From: Nemertoderma westbladi
Lineage: Eukaryota > Xenacoelomorpha > Nemertodermatida > Nemertodermatidae
Direction of reading: 5' to 3'
DNA: 64,000 bases
Assembly (NCBI GenBank): GCA_032718475.1
Contig: JAUCBJ010007768.1
Span: 1-64,000 of the forward strand
Shown: piece by piece, positions 53,571 through 64,000 of the stretch
How positions within the stretch are numbered: the first letter of the stretch is position 1
Layout of the letters: each line of letters starts with the position of its first letter
The notes under the pieces: model-generated
Told to the model about the DNA's origin: nothing
What the model saw: only the letters and a program-made list of their open reading frames with translations
Database searches by the model: none
Program-made: the position numbers and the translations under genes

Positions 53571-55400
53571 AAGACGTACTTCCCCATTTTTTCCATTTCT
53601 GAGCATAACCATAAATATTACAAATAATAATATCCAACCGCTTAAGATTATGCAAATGGGTTTTTAGATTACGATGCATTAAATAGGGTGGTGGGTGCTT
53701 ATATTGAATTTCAGCTGTCGCATACTACTAAGACCACACGCCAGTGCTGGTACCTAGAGTGTCTGAAAACTGACCTACAGGGGTAGCCTATGTATATAAT
53801 ATTACAACAATCTCACCTGCATCATAAACTATTGCTGCTTCGACAAGAAATATACATAACACAAGACCACCAAACACATTTATAAGGCTAAACCTTAAAA
53901 GAAATAAGATATTTGTTATTAAAAATTCTGACATTCTAATTACAAGTGATGTTGATGATTTCTAAAAAAATAAAAATGGGGAAAAACCACTAAGTTGGAG
54001 AGGCCTTTCTTTATTAGGGTCTTTAAGTGCGACAGGGGGGAAAACTGGACGCAAAACCCGCCTTGGCGAATTAATATCCCGCCTCAATGTTAAATTCTCA
54101 ATTTAGGGAAACCTCATCAATTTAGGGATTTCCCCCCCCCCCCCCCCCCCCATCTGCTTTAAGTAGGCATAGGCAGTTGAGTGTCGTTCGGTTAGGCCTA
54201 CCAAATGATTGTATATGTATAGTATTGCCGGTCTGTAGCTGTTTCTTTACCTTATATTAAATTAAAACTTCAATATAACAATTATACTTACCCTGCATGT
54301 ATCATAATCAACTGTAGTATAAACTATACCAAACGTTTATAATTTACCAAATGCCAGGCGCGATTAATAAGCTACAGCGAGATGTGGGAAACAGTTCTAC
54401 TTTTTGTTCCCATGTAATAATATATTATATTCACACTATAAAATCAAAAGCATACCTAAATAGTAGGCCTACGCTTTTGTTGTAGAAGATGTGAATTCTT
54501 ATTTCTTCAAAGTAATTTTAATTTAGTTAATTTACCTACCAAAAGGGACAAAATAGAAAAATAACACTTAGCAAAAACAACTAATCTGGAATATTTGGAA
54601 ATATTTACGCATGTACGTGTGTTGTGTATAGGGCCGAGGTATACTACAAACAACAGGCCATGCAACGACCAGAACTTATTACTCCATAAATAATGGTTCA
54701 TACAGTATCAATGTCTTCTGGAATTTGTAATTAAGTATTATTTTGTATTTGTACACTAAATTGGCTAAGTAGCTAGCAATTTCTAAAAATAAACTAAATT
54801 TTAGGCGATAGAAAGTCATTTGGTTTAAAGGTAAAATCACAAATAATTACAAGTTAAAAGAGAGGATTTGCCTAACTTATACATTTAGAACATTGGATTG
54901 CCTATTTACCAAACTAATGCTACTTTGTTACCCTGGCAACATCCTAACCTATTGTTATAACACTCAACATAACTGTATATGGCAGTCCATCCTAATTGCG
55001 AACTGAGAAACTCTGTTAAATTATTAATAATTAATACTTAACTGCTGGAAATACATAGAATTATATAGCCCACCTGCTTTTAGAAACCACTTACTGAGAA
55101 TCAATACATTATAGTTTATTTATTGTGAAATGCCCTGCGTAGAGGGAATGACAATGTGCATCTATGTGGCATTAAATTGTGCCACATAGATGTACAATAC
55201 AGTGGCTCTAATCCGTAATGTATTGATAATTATAGTCACAGACATATTATTTCATTTCGTAGAAAATGGTTCGTTTTCCCGCAATAAGAAGTTTATCAAG
55301 TCTATCATCATAAATAATACGAATATCTTCTTGCGCTCACGCAAATGAGTGGTGTCCACCACGTCTTTCAGGTAATGGCCAAAAGATAAGAGACGGTAGC
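53571..55400. other. AT-rich intergenic or intronic sequence
   Basis: No coding or RNA gene seen. It contains a C20 run (54132-54151) and an inverted repeat at 55155-55196. Confidence 0.45.
55155..55196. repeat. Inverted repeat (hairpin)
   Basis: CATCTATGTGGCA and TGCCACATAGATG form a perfect 13-bp stem, with TGTGC/GTACA nearly pairing outside it and an ~8-base loop. No T-run follows on either strand that would mark it as a terminator. Confidence 0.7.
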
Positions 55401-55419
55401 TAGAAGATCTAGGTTGATC

Positions 55420-58400
55420 CAGGAAATTGAAGTTGCCTTCGGTAGAGTCTCTTTGGGTTTCCTCCGGTAGAGTGGAGCCTTCGGGTTGTCTCTGGTAGAG
55501 AGGAGCCTTTAGGTTGCCTCCGGTAGAGAGGAGCCTTCGGGTTGCCTCCGGTAGAGAGGAGCCTTCGGGTTGCCTCCTGTAGAGAGGAACCTTTGGGTTC
55601 CCTCCGGTAGAGAGGAGCCCTTGGGTTGCCTCCGGTAGAGTGGAGCTTTCGGGTTGCCTCCAGTAGAGAGGAACCTTCAGGTTGCCTCCAGTAGAGAGGA
55701 ACTTTTGGGTTGCCTCCGGTGGAGAGGAGCCTTCGGGTTGTCTCAGGTAGAGAGGAGCCTTTAGGTTGCCTCCGGTAGAGAGGAGCCTTCGGGTTGCCTC
55801 CTGTAGAGAGGAACCTTTGGGTTCCCTCGGGTAGAGAGGAGCCCTTGGGTTGCCTCCGGCAGAGTGGAGCTTTCGGGTTGCCTCCAGTAGAGAGGAACCT
55901 TCAGGTTGCCTCCAGTAGAGAGGAACCTTTGGGTTGCCTCTGGTAGAGAGGAGCCTTCGGGTTGTCTCCGGTAGAGAGGAACCTTCGGGTTGCCTCCGGT
56001 AGAGATTAACCTTTGGGTTGCCTCCGGTAGAGAGGAGCCTTCGGGTTGCCTCCTGTAGAGAGGAACCTTTGGGTTCCCTCTGGTAGAGAGGAGCCCTTGG
56101 GTTGCCTCCGGTAGAGTGGAGCTTTCGGGTTGCCTCCAGTAGAGAGGAACCTTCAGGTTGCCTCCAGTAGAGAGGAACTTTTGGGTTGCCTCCGGTAGAG
56201 AGGAGCCTTCGGGTTGCCTCCAGTAGAGAGGAACCTTCGGGTTGCCTTCAGTAGAGAGGAGCCTTCGGGTTGCCTCCAGTAAAGAGGAGCCTTCGAGTTG
56301 CCTCCAGTAGAGAGGATCCTTCGGGTTACCTCCAGTAGGGAGGAGCCTTCGGGTTGCCTCCAGTAGAGAGGAGCCTTCGGTTTGCCTCCAGTAGAGTGGA
56401 ACCTTCGGGTTGCCTCCAGTAGAGAGGAACCTTCGGGTTGCCTTCAGTGGAGAGGAGCCTTCGGGTTGCCTCCAGTAAAGAGGAGCCTTCGAGTTGCCTC
56501 CAGTAGAGAGGAACCTTTGGGTCCCTCCGGTAGAGCGGAGCCCTTGGGTTGCCTCAGGTAGAGAGGAACTTTCGGGTTGCCTCCAGTAGAGAGGAACCTT
56601 CAGGTTGCCTCCAGTAGAGAGGAACCTTTGGGTTGCCTCCAGTAGAGAGGAGCCTTCGGGTTGCCTCCGCTAGAGAGGAACCTTCGGGTTGCCTCTGGTA
56701 TAGAGAGGAGCCTTCGGGTTGCCTCCGGTAGAGAGGAGCCTTCGGGTTGCCTCCAGTAGAGAGGAACCTTTGGGTTCCCTCCGGTAGAGAGGAGCCCTTG
56801 GATTGCCTCCGGCAGAGAGGAGCTTTCGGGTTGCCTCCAGTAGAGAGGAACCTTCAGGTTGCCTCCAGTAGAGAGGAACCTATTGGTTGCCTCCGGTAGA
56901 GAGGAGCCTTCGGGTTGCCTCCGGTAGAGAGAAGCCTTCGGGTTGCCTCCGGTAGACAGGAGCCTTCGGGTTGCCTCCGGTAGAGAGGAGCTTTCGGGTT
57001 ACCTCCAGTAGAGAGGAGCCTTCGGGTTGCCTCCAGTAGAGAGAAGCCTTCGGGTTGCCTCCGGTAGACAGGAGCCTTCGGGTTGCCTCCAGTGGAGAAG
57101 AGCTTTCGGGTTACCTCCAGTAGAGAGGAGCCTTCGGGTTGGCTCTGGTAGAGAGGAGCCTTTTGGTTGCCTCCAGTAGAGTGGAACCTTCGGGTTGCCT
57201 CCAGTAGAGAGGAACCTTCGGGTTGCCTTCAGTTGAGAGGAGCCTTCGGGTTGCCTCCAGTAAAGAGGAGCCTTCGAGTTGCCTCCAGTAGAGAGGAACC
57301 TTTGGGTTCCCTCCGGTAGAGCGGAGCCCTTGGGTTGCCTCCGGTAGAGAGGAGCTTTCGGGTTGCCTCCAGTAGAGAGGAACCTTCAGGTTGCCTCCAG
57401 TAGAGAGGAACCTTTGGGTTGCCTCCGCTAGAGAGGAACCTTCGGGTTGCCTCTGGTATAGAGAGGAGCCTTCGGGTTGCCTCTGGTAGAGAGGATCCTT
57501 CGGGTTGCCTCCGGTAGAGAGGAACCTTTGGGTTCCCTCCGGTAGATAGGAGCCCTTGGGTTGCCTCCGGCAGAGAGGAGCTTTCGGGTTGCCTCCAGTA
57601 GAGAGGAACCTTCAGGTTGCCTCCAGTAGAGAGGAACCTTTGGGTTGCCTCTGGTAAAGAGGGCCTTCGGGTTGCCTCCGGTAGAGAGAAGCCTTCGGGT
57701 TGCCTCCGGTAGACAGGAGCCTTCGGGTTGCCTCCGGTAGAGAAGAGCTTTCGGGTTACCTCCAGTAGAGAGGAGCCTTCGGGTTGCCTCTGGTAGAGAG
57801 GAGCCTTCGGGTTGCCTCCGGTAGAGAGGAGCTTTTGGGTTACCTCCAGTAGAGAGGAGCCTTCGGGTTGCCTCCGGTAGAGAGGAACTTTTGGGTTGCC
57901 TCCGGTAGAGAGGAGCCCTCGGGTAGCCTCCAGTAGAGAGGAACCTTCGAGTTGCCTTCAGTAGAGAGGAGCCTTCGGGTTGCCTCCAGTAAAGAGGAGC
58001 CTTCGAGTTGCCTCCATTAGAGAGGATCCTTCGGGTTACCTCCAGTAGAGAGGAGCCTTCGGGTTGCCTCCTTTAGAGAGGAGCCTTCGGGTTGCCTCCA
58101 GTAGAGAGGAGCCATAGGGTTGCCTCCGGTAGACAGGAGCCTTCGGGTTGGCTCTGGTAGAGAGGAGCCTTTGGGTTGCCTCCAGTAGAGTGGAACCTTC
58201 GGGTTGCCTCCAGTAGAGAGGAACCTTCGGGTTGCCTTCAGTGGAGAGGAGCCTTCGGGTTGCCTCCAGTAAAGAGGAGCCTTCGAGTTGCCTCCAGTAT
58301 AGAGGAACCTTTGGGTTCCCTCCGGTAGAGTGGAGCCCTTGGGTTGCCTCCGGTAGAGAGGAGCTTTCGGGTTGCCTCCAGTAGAGAGGAACCTTCAGGT

Positions 58401-59822
58401 TGCCTCCAGTAGAGAGGAACCTTTGGGTTGCCTCCGGTAGAGAGGAGCCTTCGGGTTGCCTCCGGTAGAGAGGAACCTTTGGGTTGCCTCTGGTATAGAG
58501 AGGAGCCTTCGGGTTGCCTCTTGTAGAGAGGAGCCTTCGGGTTGCCTCAGGGTAGAGAGGAACCTTTGGGTTCCCTCCGGTAGAGAGGAGCCCTTGGGTT
58601 GCCTCCGGCAGAGAGGAGCTTTCGGGTTGCCTCCAGTAGAGAGGAACCCTCAGGTTGCCTCCGGTAGAGAGGAGCCTTCGGGTTGCCTCTGGTAGAGAGA
58701 AGCCTTCGGGTTGCTTCCGGTAGACAGGAGCCTTAGGGTTGCCTCTGGTAGAGAGGAGCTTTCGGGTTACCTCCAGTAGAGAGGAGCCTTCGGGTTGCCT
58801 CTGGTAGAGAGGAGGCTTCGGGTTGCCTCCGGTAGAGAGGAGCTTTTGGGTTACCTCCAGTAGAGACGAGCCTTCGGATTGCCTCCAATAGAGAGGAGCC
58901 TTCAGGTTGCCTCTGGTATAGAGGAGCTTTCAGGTTGCTTCCAGTAGAGAGGAGCCTTCGCGTTGCCTCTGGTAGAGAGGAGCCTTCGGGTTGCCTCCGT
59001 TAGAGTGGAGCCTTCGGGTTGCCACCGGTAGAGAGGAGCTTCCGGTTTGCCTCCGGTAGAGAGGAGCCTTCGGGTTGCCTCTGGTAGAGAGGATCCTTTG
59101 GGTTGCCTCTGGTAGAGAGGATCCTTCGGGTTGCCTCCAGTAGAGAGGAGCCTTCGGGTTGCCTCCGGTAGAGAGGAACCTTCGGGTTACCTCCAGTAGA
59201 GAGTAGCCCTCGGGTTGCCTCCAGTAGAGGGGAACCTTCGTGTTGCCTCCAGTAGAGAGGAGCCTTCAGGTTGCCTCCAGTAGAGAGGAGCCCTCGGGTT
59301 GCCTCCAGTAGAGAGGAACCTTCGGCTTGCCTCCAGTAGAGAGGAGCCTTCGGGTTGCCTCCAGTAGAGAGGAGCCTTCGGGTTGCCTCCAGTAGAGAGT
59401 AACCTTCGGGTTGCCTCCAATAGAGAGGAACCTTCGGGTTGCCTCCAGTAAAAAAGAGCCTTCGGGTTGCCTCCAGTGGAGAGGAACCTTCGGGTTGCCT
59501 CCAGTAGAGAGGAGCCTTCGGGTTGCCTCCGGTAGAGAGGAGCCCTCGGGTTGCCTCTGGTAGAGAGGAGCCTTCGGGTTGCCTCCGGTAGAGAGGAGCC
59601 TTCGGGTTGCCTCCAGTAGAGAGGAACCTTCGGGTTGCCTCCAGTAGAGAGGAGCCTTCGGGTTGCCTCCAGTAGAGAGGAACCCTCGGGTTGCCTCCGG
59701 CAGAGAGGAGCATTCGGGTCGCCTCCAGTAGATAGGAACCTTTGGGTTGCCTCCGGTAGAGAGGAGCCTTCGGGTTGTCTCCGGTAGAGAGGAACCTTTG
59801 GGTTGTCCCCAGTAGAGAGGAA
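55420..59822. repeat. 28-bp minisatellite (~157 units)
   Basis: The unit GGTTGCCTCCGGTAGAGAGG plus AGCCTTCG (28 bp) varies at a few positions (CCAGTAGAG, AACCTTTG, AGCTTTCG), and blocks of variants recur, so there is higher-order structure. 28 is 1 mod 3 and all three minus-strand frames of the unit are open, so the upstream gene reads straight into it. Isolated units lie at 63758-63822. Confidence 0.95.
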
Positions 59823-62800
59823 GATTCACTATCACTTATTAGTGTTAACTTATTAGTGTTAACAGTATCTTCCCTTTGTGGTTGATCATAAATTGGATTT
59901 AAGAATTCCCCTCCTGTACCACCCACTATTACCCCAGACCTTGAGTTTGATGTCATTGTATTATCACTGGTTTGTCCCCCTTGATTTACTTGCCATGCTT
60001 TCATCTGCATATAGTCATTCATTGTTGGATTTCTCCCAGTCATATGGAATTGCTGAGCCTGCCATGCAATGAATGCTTCATAATATTCAGGAGACATATG
60101 GGCCATTCCCGTGCCAAAACTGAAACCTCCACCACCACTTCCCATAGCTATACCTGAATCAGACCCTGACCCTCCACGACCACGTACTACATATGATACC
60201 TTGCGGTTTCTATCAGCAGCCATAACTGGTTTTTTCTTGCCTTTTAAAGCTGCAGATAGCTCATCAGAAGTCATTGCATTTTTCTGTGCATAATTTATTT
60301 TAACTTCCGCTTCCTTTTCATTTTGTTTTTTTGCTGCTTCTTGCCTTTCCTTTTCCTCTTGATTTCTCTTATGTTCATCCTTTTTTCTTTTGATTTCATT
60401 TTGATGTTCAATTTCTTCCTGATGTCTTTTTTCTTCTAAACGTTTGCGTTCCTCTTCTTGTTTCTTCTTTCTTTCATCTGCTTCTCTTTTTCTTTTCATT
60501 TCCTCTTCCCTCCTTGCATTTTCTGTTTCTTTTCTTTTTCTTTCCTTTTCATCCTCTTCTTTTTTCCTTCGTTCTTCTGCTGCATTTTTTTGAGCTTTTT
60601 CTCTTTCCTCATCTTGAAGACGTTTTCTTTCTTTCTCTTCATCTTGTTTTTTCTTCCTTCTTTGTGCTTCTTCTTTGGCTTTTAGTTGCCTATCATGTTC
60701 TTCCTTCCTTGACTTTTCTTTGCTTATCTTGTTCTTCTCTTTCCTTTCTCTGATTATCTTGTTCTTCCTTGACACTTCTATGTCTCTCATCTTCTTCTTC
60801 TGTGCTTCTTCTTTGGCTTTTAATTGTTTTTGTTGTTCTTCCTTAGCCCTCATTTGTCTATCTTGTTCTTCTCTCTCCTTTCTTTGTCTATCTTGTTCTT
60901 CTCTCTCCTTTCTTTGTCTATCTTGTTCTACTCTCTCCTTTCTTTGTCTCTCTTCTCTTTCTCTTTTTTCTCTATCCTTTCTTTGTCTATCTTGTTCTAC
61001 TCTCTCCTTTCTCTTTCTATCTTGTTCTTCTCTCTCCTTTCTTTGTCTATCTTGTTCTACTCTCTCCTTTCTCTTTCTATCTTGTTCTTCTCTCTCCTTT
61101 ATTTGTCTATCTTGTTCTACTCTCTCCTTTATCTTTCTATCTTGTTCTTCTCTCTCCTTTCTTTGCCTATCTTGTTCTTCTCTCTCCCTTTGTTGCCTTT
61201 CTTGTTCTTCTCTCTCTCTTCTTTGTCTGCCACGTTCTTATGCCTCTCTATCTTGCCTGTCTCGTTCTTCTCTAATTTTCCTTTGGTTTTCAAGTTCATC
61301 TCCTAGTTTTTTACCTTCTAGTTCTTTCTGTAGTTTAATTTGTTTATCGTTCAATCTATTTACTTCAGCTTCTGCCTTTGTCTGTGCATATACCGCATTT
61401 TCCTTGTCTTTCCCAATTCTCCAGTTTTCATTTTGTAACTCCTCTAATTGAGTTCGCAACTTTAAGTTTTCATTCGTCATTGCATTATTCATTTCGACAG
61501 TACGTCTCAAGTTAATTAGATCCTTATTAGCTTCATTATTCTTATGTACTTCATTTCTGTATTTCTCTTCCAGTTCTTGGAACTTCCTTTCGATATCTAT
61601 TGTTTTCTGTCTCTGTTTTTGTAACTCACTCTCATTTAGGATGTTTGCATGTATTCTTGTCTCCATATCTTTTAATTTTGAGATCATTTCTCTTTGCCTG
61701 TTTTCATACTCCAATTTTAAATCATACATTTCTTTCTGATGCTGATCTTTCAAATTGTTAATTTCTGATTCCATTTCATATTTTTGATTATCTATTTCTT
61801 CTCTGAGATTTCTGCACTGATTTTCCAACTCTTTATTCTTATTTATCATTGCAGCAATTTCTTCTTCATACTTTCCAAGCGTATTTTCAATATATATCTT
61901 GTTTTTTGCTTCTAATGACCCCGTGGAAGATTGCAATCGTGGATATGGTAGATGCAGAACAAAGTCACGTGTGGTATCTTGTTTTCTGCAGTAATTGTGT
62001 GCTTGTGGTAACTCCAGCAAAGTGAGACTTATTTCATGCAACTTGGAATATTCTTTTGCATACTCTCTAAGTGGACTTGAATCTACAGATCGGGATGGAC
62101 ACGCCCTTGTTCTCATATCGTATTTATCACCATGTAGCTTGAAACTTACCGATAATTTACCAGACCTAGGTGCCCGTGTCTCACTGCTCAAGCTGCGGTA
62201 TGGTCGGTCTAATAGAGAGCTCTCTAGTGTGGCATCTTTATAATTGCTATTAGTGAATTGATCCAACCTTGATAGTCTGGATGTTCGTATCAGACTGTCT
62301 TCCACCCCTCCGCCGGAATCAGTATCATTGCTTTCACTCCATACTTGTCTGTCAACTGGTGACTGTACATATGGTGCTCTATTGCGAGCTGGTGAGTGAG
62401 TATGCAGGCAGTATTTGCATTCTTTCAGTGAATGTGGATAGTAATACTGTTGATTCATATTGACTTCCTTTTGTTTTATCGGGAGGTTGTAGTTAGGTAA
62501 CGGTACTGTGCTATTGGCCGTCATCGCATTACCAAGGGTTGCTGTCAGGTAATCTAATTTTTGTTGAAGATCGTCTGGTATGTTATTATTCTGGGTTGTG
62601 CCATGTACTGATCTCAAAAGTGGCCTCCCTACATTGCTGTACATTTTCTGTAAATACGATTGGTCAGTGTTGGAATGTTCCCAGTATTTCATTGTTCTCT
62701 GAGTGTTGTCTTCCTTATTGGCCGCAGCTGTTAGTAGTTCATCTTCTATATGTTTCTTTATGTTGCATATATATTGCTGGTGTTGTTCGTATTGGTTAAG

Positions 62801-62899
62801 TAACTGACCCTCGTGTTTATTCTCCAGGTCATCTAGTAAGTGGTTAAGTCGATTCTTTAGATATAGTTTATGTTTCAATGCCATCACATTATAAAACAC
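59000..62899 (-). CDS. Large coiled-coil / ER-K-rich protein, running into the minisatellite
   Basis: One minus-strand frame runs from ATG 62899 (a second Met at 62884) to TAG 59000-59002, broken once by TAA 61238-61240. Residues 1-270 are mixed, with Cys (KECKYCLHTH) and Ser/Arg-rich parts. About 330-550 is coiled coil (EEIAAMINKNKELENQ, KDMETRIHANILNES). From about 553 to 870 it is an extreme Glu/Arg/Lys helix with repeats such as REEQDRQRKE, as in single-alpha-helix proteins. A Gly/Met-rich part follows (GRGGSGSDSG, MSPEYYEAFIAWQ, NPIYDQP). From 59832 the frame enters the 28-bp repeats, giving a 28-residue repeat (PEGSSLLEATR, LLSTGGNPKAPLY). I do not recognise the family. The stop could be a true null, an allele or a sequencing error. 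Confidence 0.7.
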
Positions 62900-63757
62900 T
62901 TCATATAAATCAGTTTTACAAGTTAAATAAATAATAATAATGTTGAAAATTATTATCGAAAACTTAAAACTCTAACTAAATTGTATGGTTGAAATCCGTT
63001 GTCTATTTCATACTTGATATATTGTTATTTTGTATAATTGATCGTTGTATTGCAATGGAGTAACTATGATACCTTGAGAATGGCTACACAATGTGCAGTT
63101 AAAGCCATTGTCCCATATTCTTATAATTCTAATTTTTGGCACTATGATTAATTGTGATTTCGCTGAGTTACCCATGTTTTTAACACTGCTTTGCTTGTAG
63201 CAGGCTGCAATGTTAATAAACTGTATGTTAAGTATAATGTTACTTGTACCATTAACGCGAATTAATATTTTTACAATAGAGGCATTCCTTTAACAATGTA
63301 AAGATTATGCCGATTTAATCCAAGAAGTAAGTATAGTACAATACACATGGTATTCATAGTAACTTCAAGATGTGGTTGAAGTTAAGTTTATTATTAATGC
63401 TTGTGCACAATATATACCCAGACAATATTATAATTAAATATTTGAGACAGTTAAACTGAAATGTACAGAAGTTATTTTGAGTCTATTTAAAATTTTGCTG
63501 CTTTGAAGGTGAGACTCCAGTTGGCATGCGTTTTAGATCAACTGAATTAGTTAACGAAAGGCCGCATTTCAAAATCAAATAGAGACGTATTATACTAGTA
63601 ACCCCCCACCCCCACTTTAACTGAATAACGTGGCTCGAGGCTCGCTCCTCCACAACCGTACCGAATTTCACGTAGACGAAATGGTTCCACATCACATAAT
63701 TAGTATAATAAACAATGTATGATAACCATATTATTTACCATCCTTATTGCATTAGCC
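62900..63757. other. Upstream region of the coiled-coil gene
   Basis: AT-rich sequence where the promoter of the minus-strand gene would lie. I see no clear TATA box or initiator. A short frame at 63483-63695 is not assignable. Confidence 0.4.
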
Positions 63758-63822
63758 TCTGCTGGAGAGGAGCCTTCGGGTTGCCTCTGGTAGAGAGAAG
63801 CCTATTTGGGTTGCCTCTCGTA
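63758..63822. repeat. Isolated 28-bp minisatellite units
   Basis: TGGAGAGGAGCCTTCGGG, then TTGCCTCTGGTAGAGAG and a third degenerate unit: the same unit as the 55420-59822 array, separated from it by the gene body. Confidence 0.85.
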
Positions 63823-63895
63823 GCGCGAATATCGCGATACCACCGTGGTCTATTAACTAATTATTAGCAATTACAAGTAGAACATGTAGCAAACA

Positions 63896-63982
63896 AGTAC
63901 TGTAATAATGTGCAGCTATCACTCAGTACTGTAATAATGTGCAGCTATCACTCAGTACTGTAATAATGTGCAGCTATCACTC
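63896..63982. repeat. Three 29-bp tandem repeats
   Basis: The unit AGTACTGTAATAATGTGC followed by AGCTATCACTC occurs three times head to tail, with near-perfect identity. Confidence 0.9.
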
Positions 63983-64000
63983 TGTAAAAGCTGCTGTGGG

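Noticed and set aside
60458-61451. Plus-strand Leu/Ser/Cys/Phe-rich ORFs resembling membrane proteins
   Set aside because: They are antisense shadows of the Glu/Lys/Arg coiled-coil gene.

Overview
This is an intron-rich, AT-rich animal genome window, most likely from a marine invertebrate. I lean towards a deuterostome such as an echinoderm or hemichordate, but the sequence does not prove it. The pointers are non-LTR retrotransposons of CR1-like and RTE type (one carrying a 2A-like IETNPGP peptide just before a C4HC3 zinc finger), a BEL/Pao LTR element, tRNA-derived SINEs, and exons of a modular Cys-rich protein with an F-type-lectin (fucolectin) domain. Nothing bacterial or plasmid-like is present. 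Layout: 1-1.6 kb holds a ~147-bp tandem array with seven CTCF-like motifs and a GAC-rich microsatellite. 1.8-6.4 kb is an old LINE (LINE-A) split by a solo LTR and a TIR element. 6.8-10.2 kb is a younger LINE (LINE-B). 11.0-28.6 kb is a nested stack: a BEL/Pao element (11584-25530) lies inside LINE-C (to 27957), which lies inside minus-strand LINE-D, whose reading frame resumes on either side. Five minus-strand host exons (33812-33919, 29801-30072, 28591-28783, 10635-10772, 6616-6747) have good splice sites and compatible phases. They look like one extracellular protein gene whose introns hold all of this. 30.8-33.0 kb is a decayed RTE remnant carrying two TIR elements and a tRNA-like sequence. 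34.0-43.05 kb is a 9-kb minus-strand LINE (LINE-F) whose ORF1 carries a Ulp1/C48 protease domain. 43.5-47.3 kb is an RTE element with perfect 123-bp target-site duplications and a SINE inside it. 47.4-51.08 kb is an 18/19-bp minisatellite. 51.3-52.6 kb is an RTE fragment split by a TIR element that contains a 33-bp array. 55.4-59.8 kb is a 28-bp minisatellite that runs in frame into the 3' end of a large minus-strand coiled-coil gene (59000-62899). The most unusual unit is the BEL/Pao element. Gag-pol is one frame with four in-frame stops, all TGA, each of which could be a decayed CGA codon. Downstream lies a third long frame (21368-23968) that I read as a divergent RNase D/WRN/EXD2-like 3'-5' exonuclease fold with two CCHC zinc knuckles. 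A short hairpin-capable motif recurs in both LTRs, gag, pol and the third ORF, and in the third ORF it sits in a different reading frame. Three ~170-bp repeats between pol and that ORF have a terminal stem that covaries. All assignments come from reading the sequence; no database search was possible.
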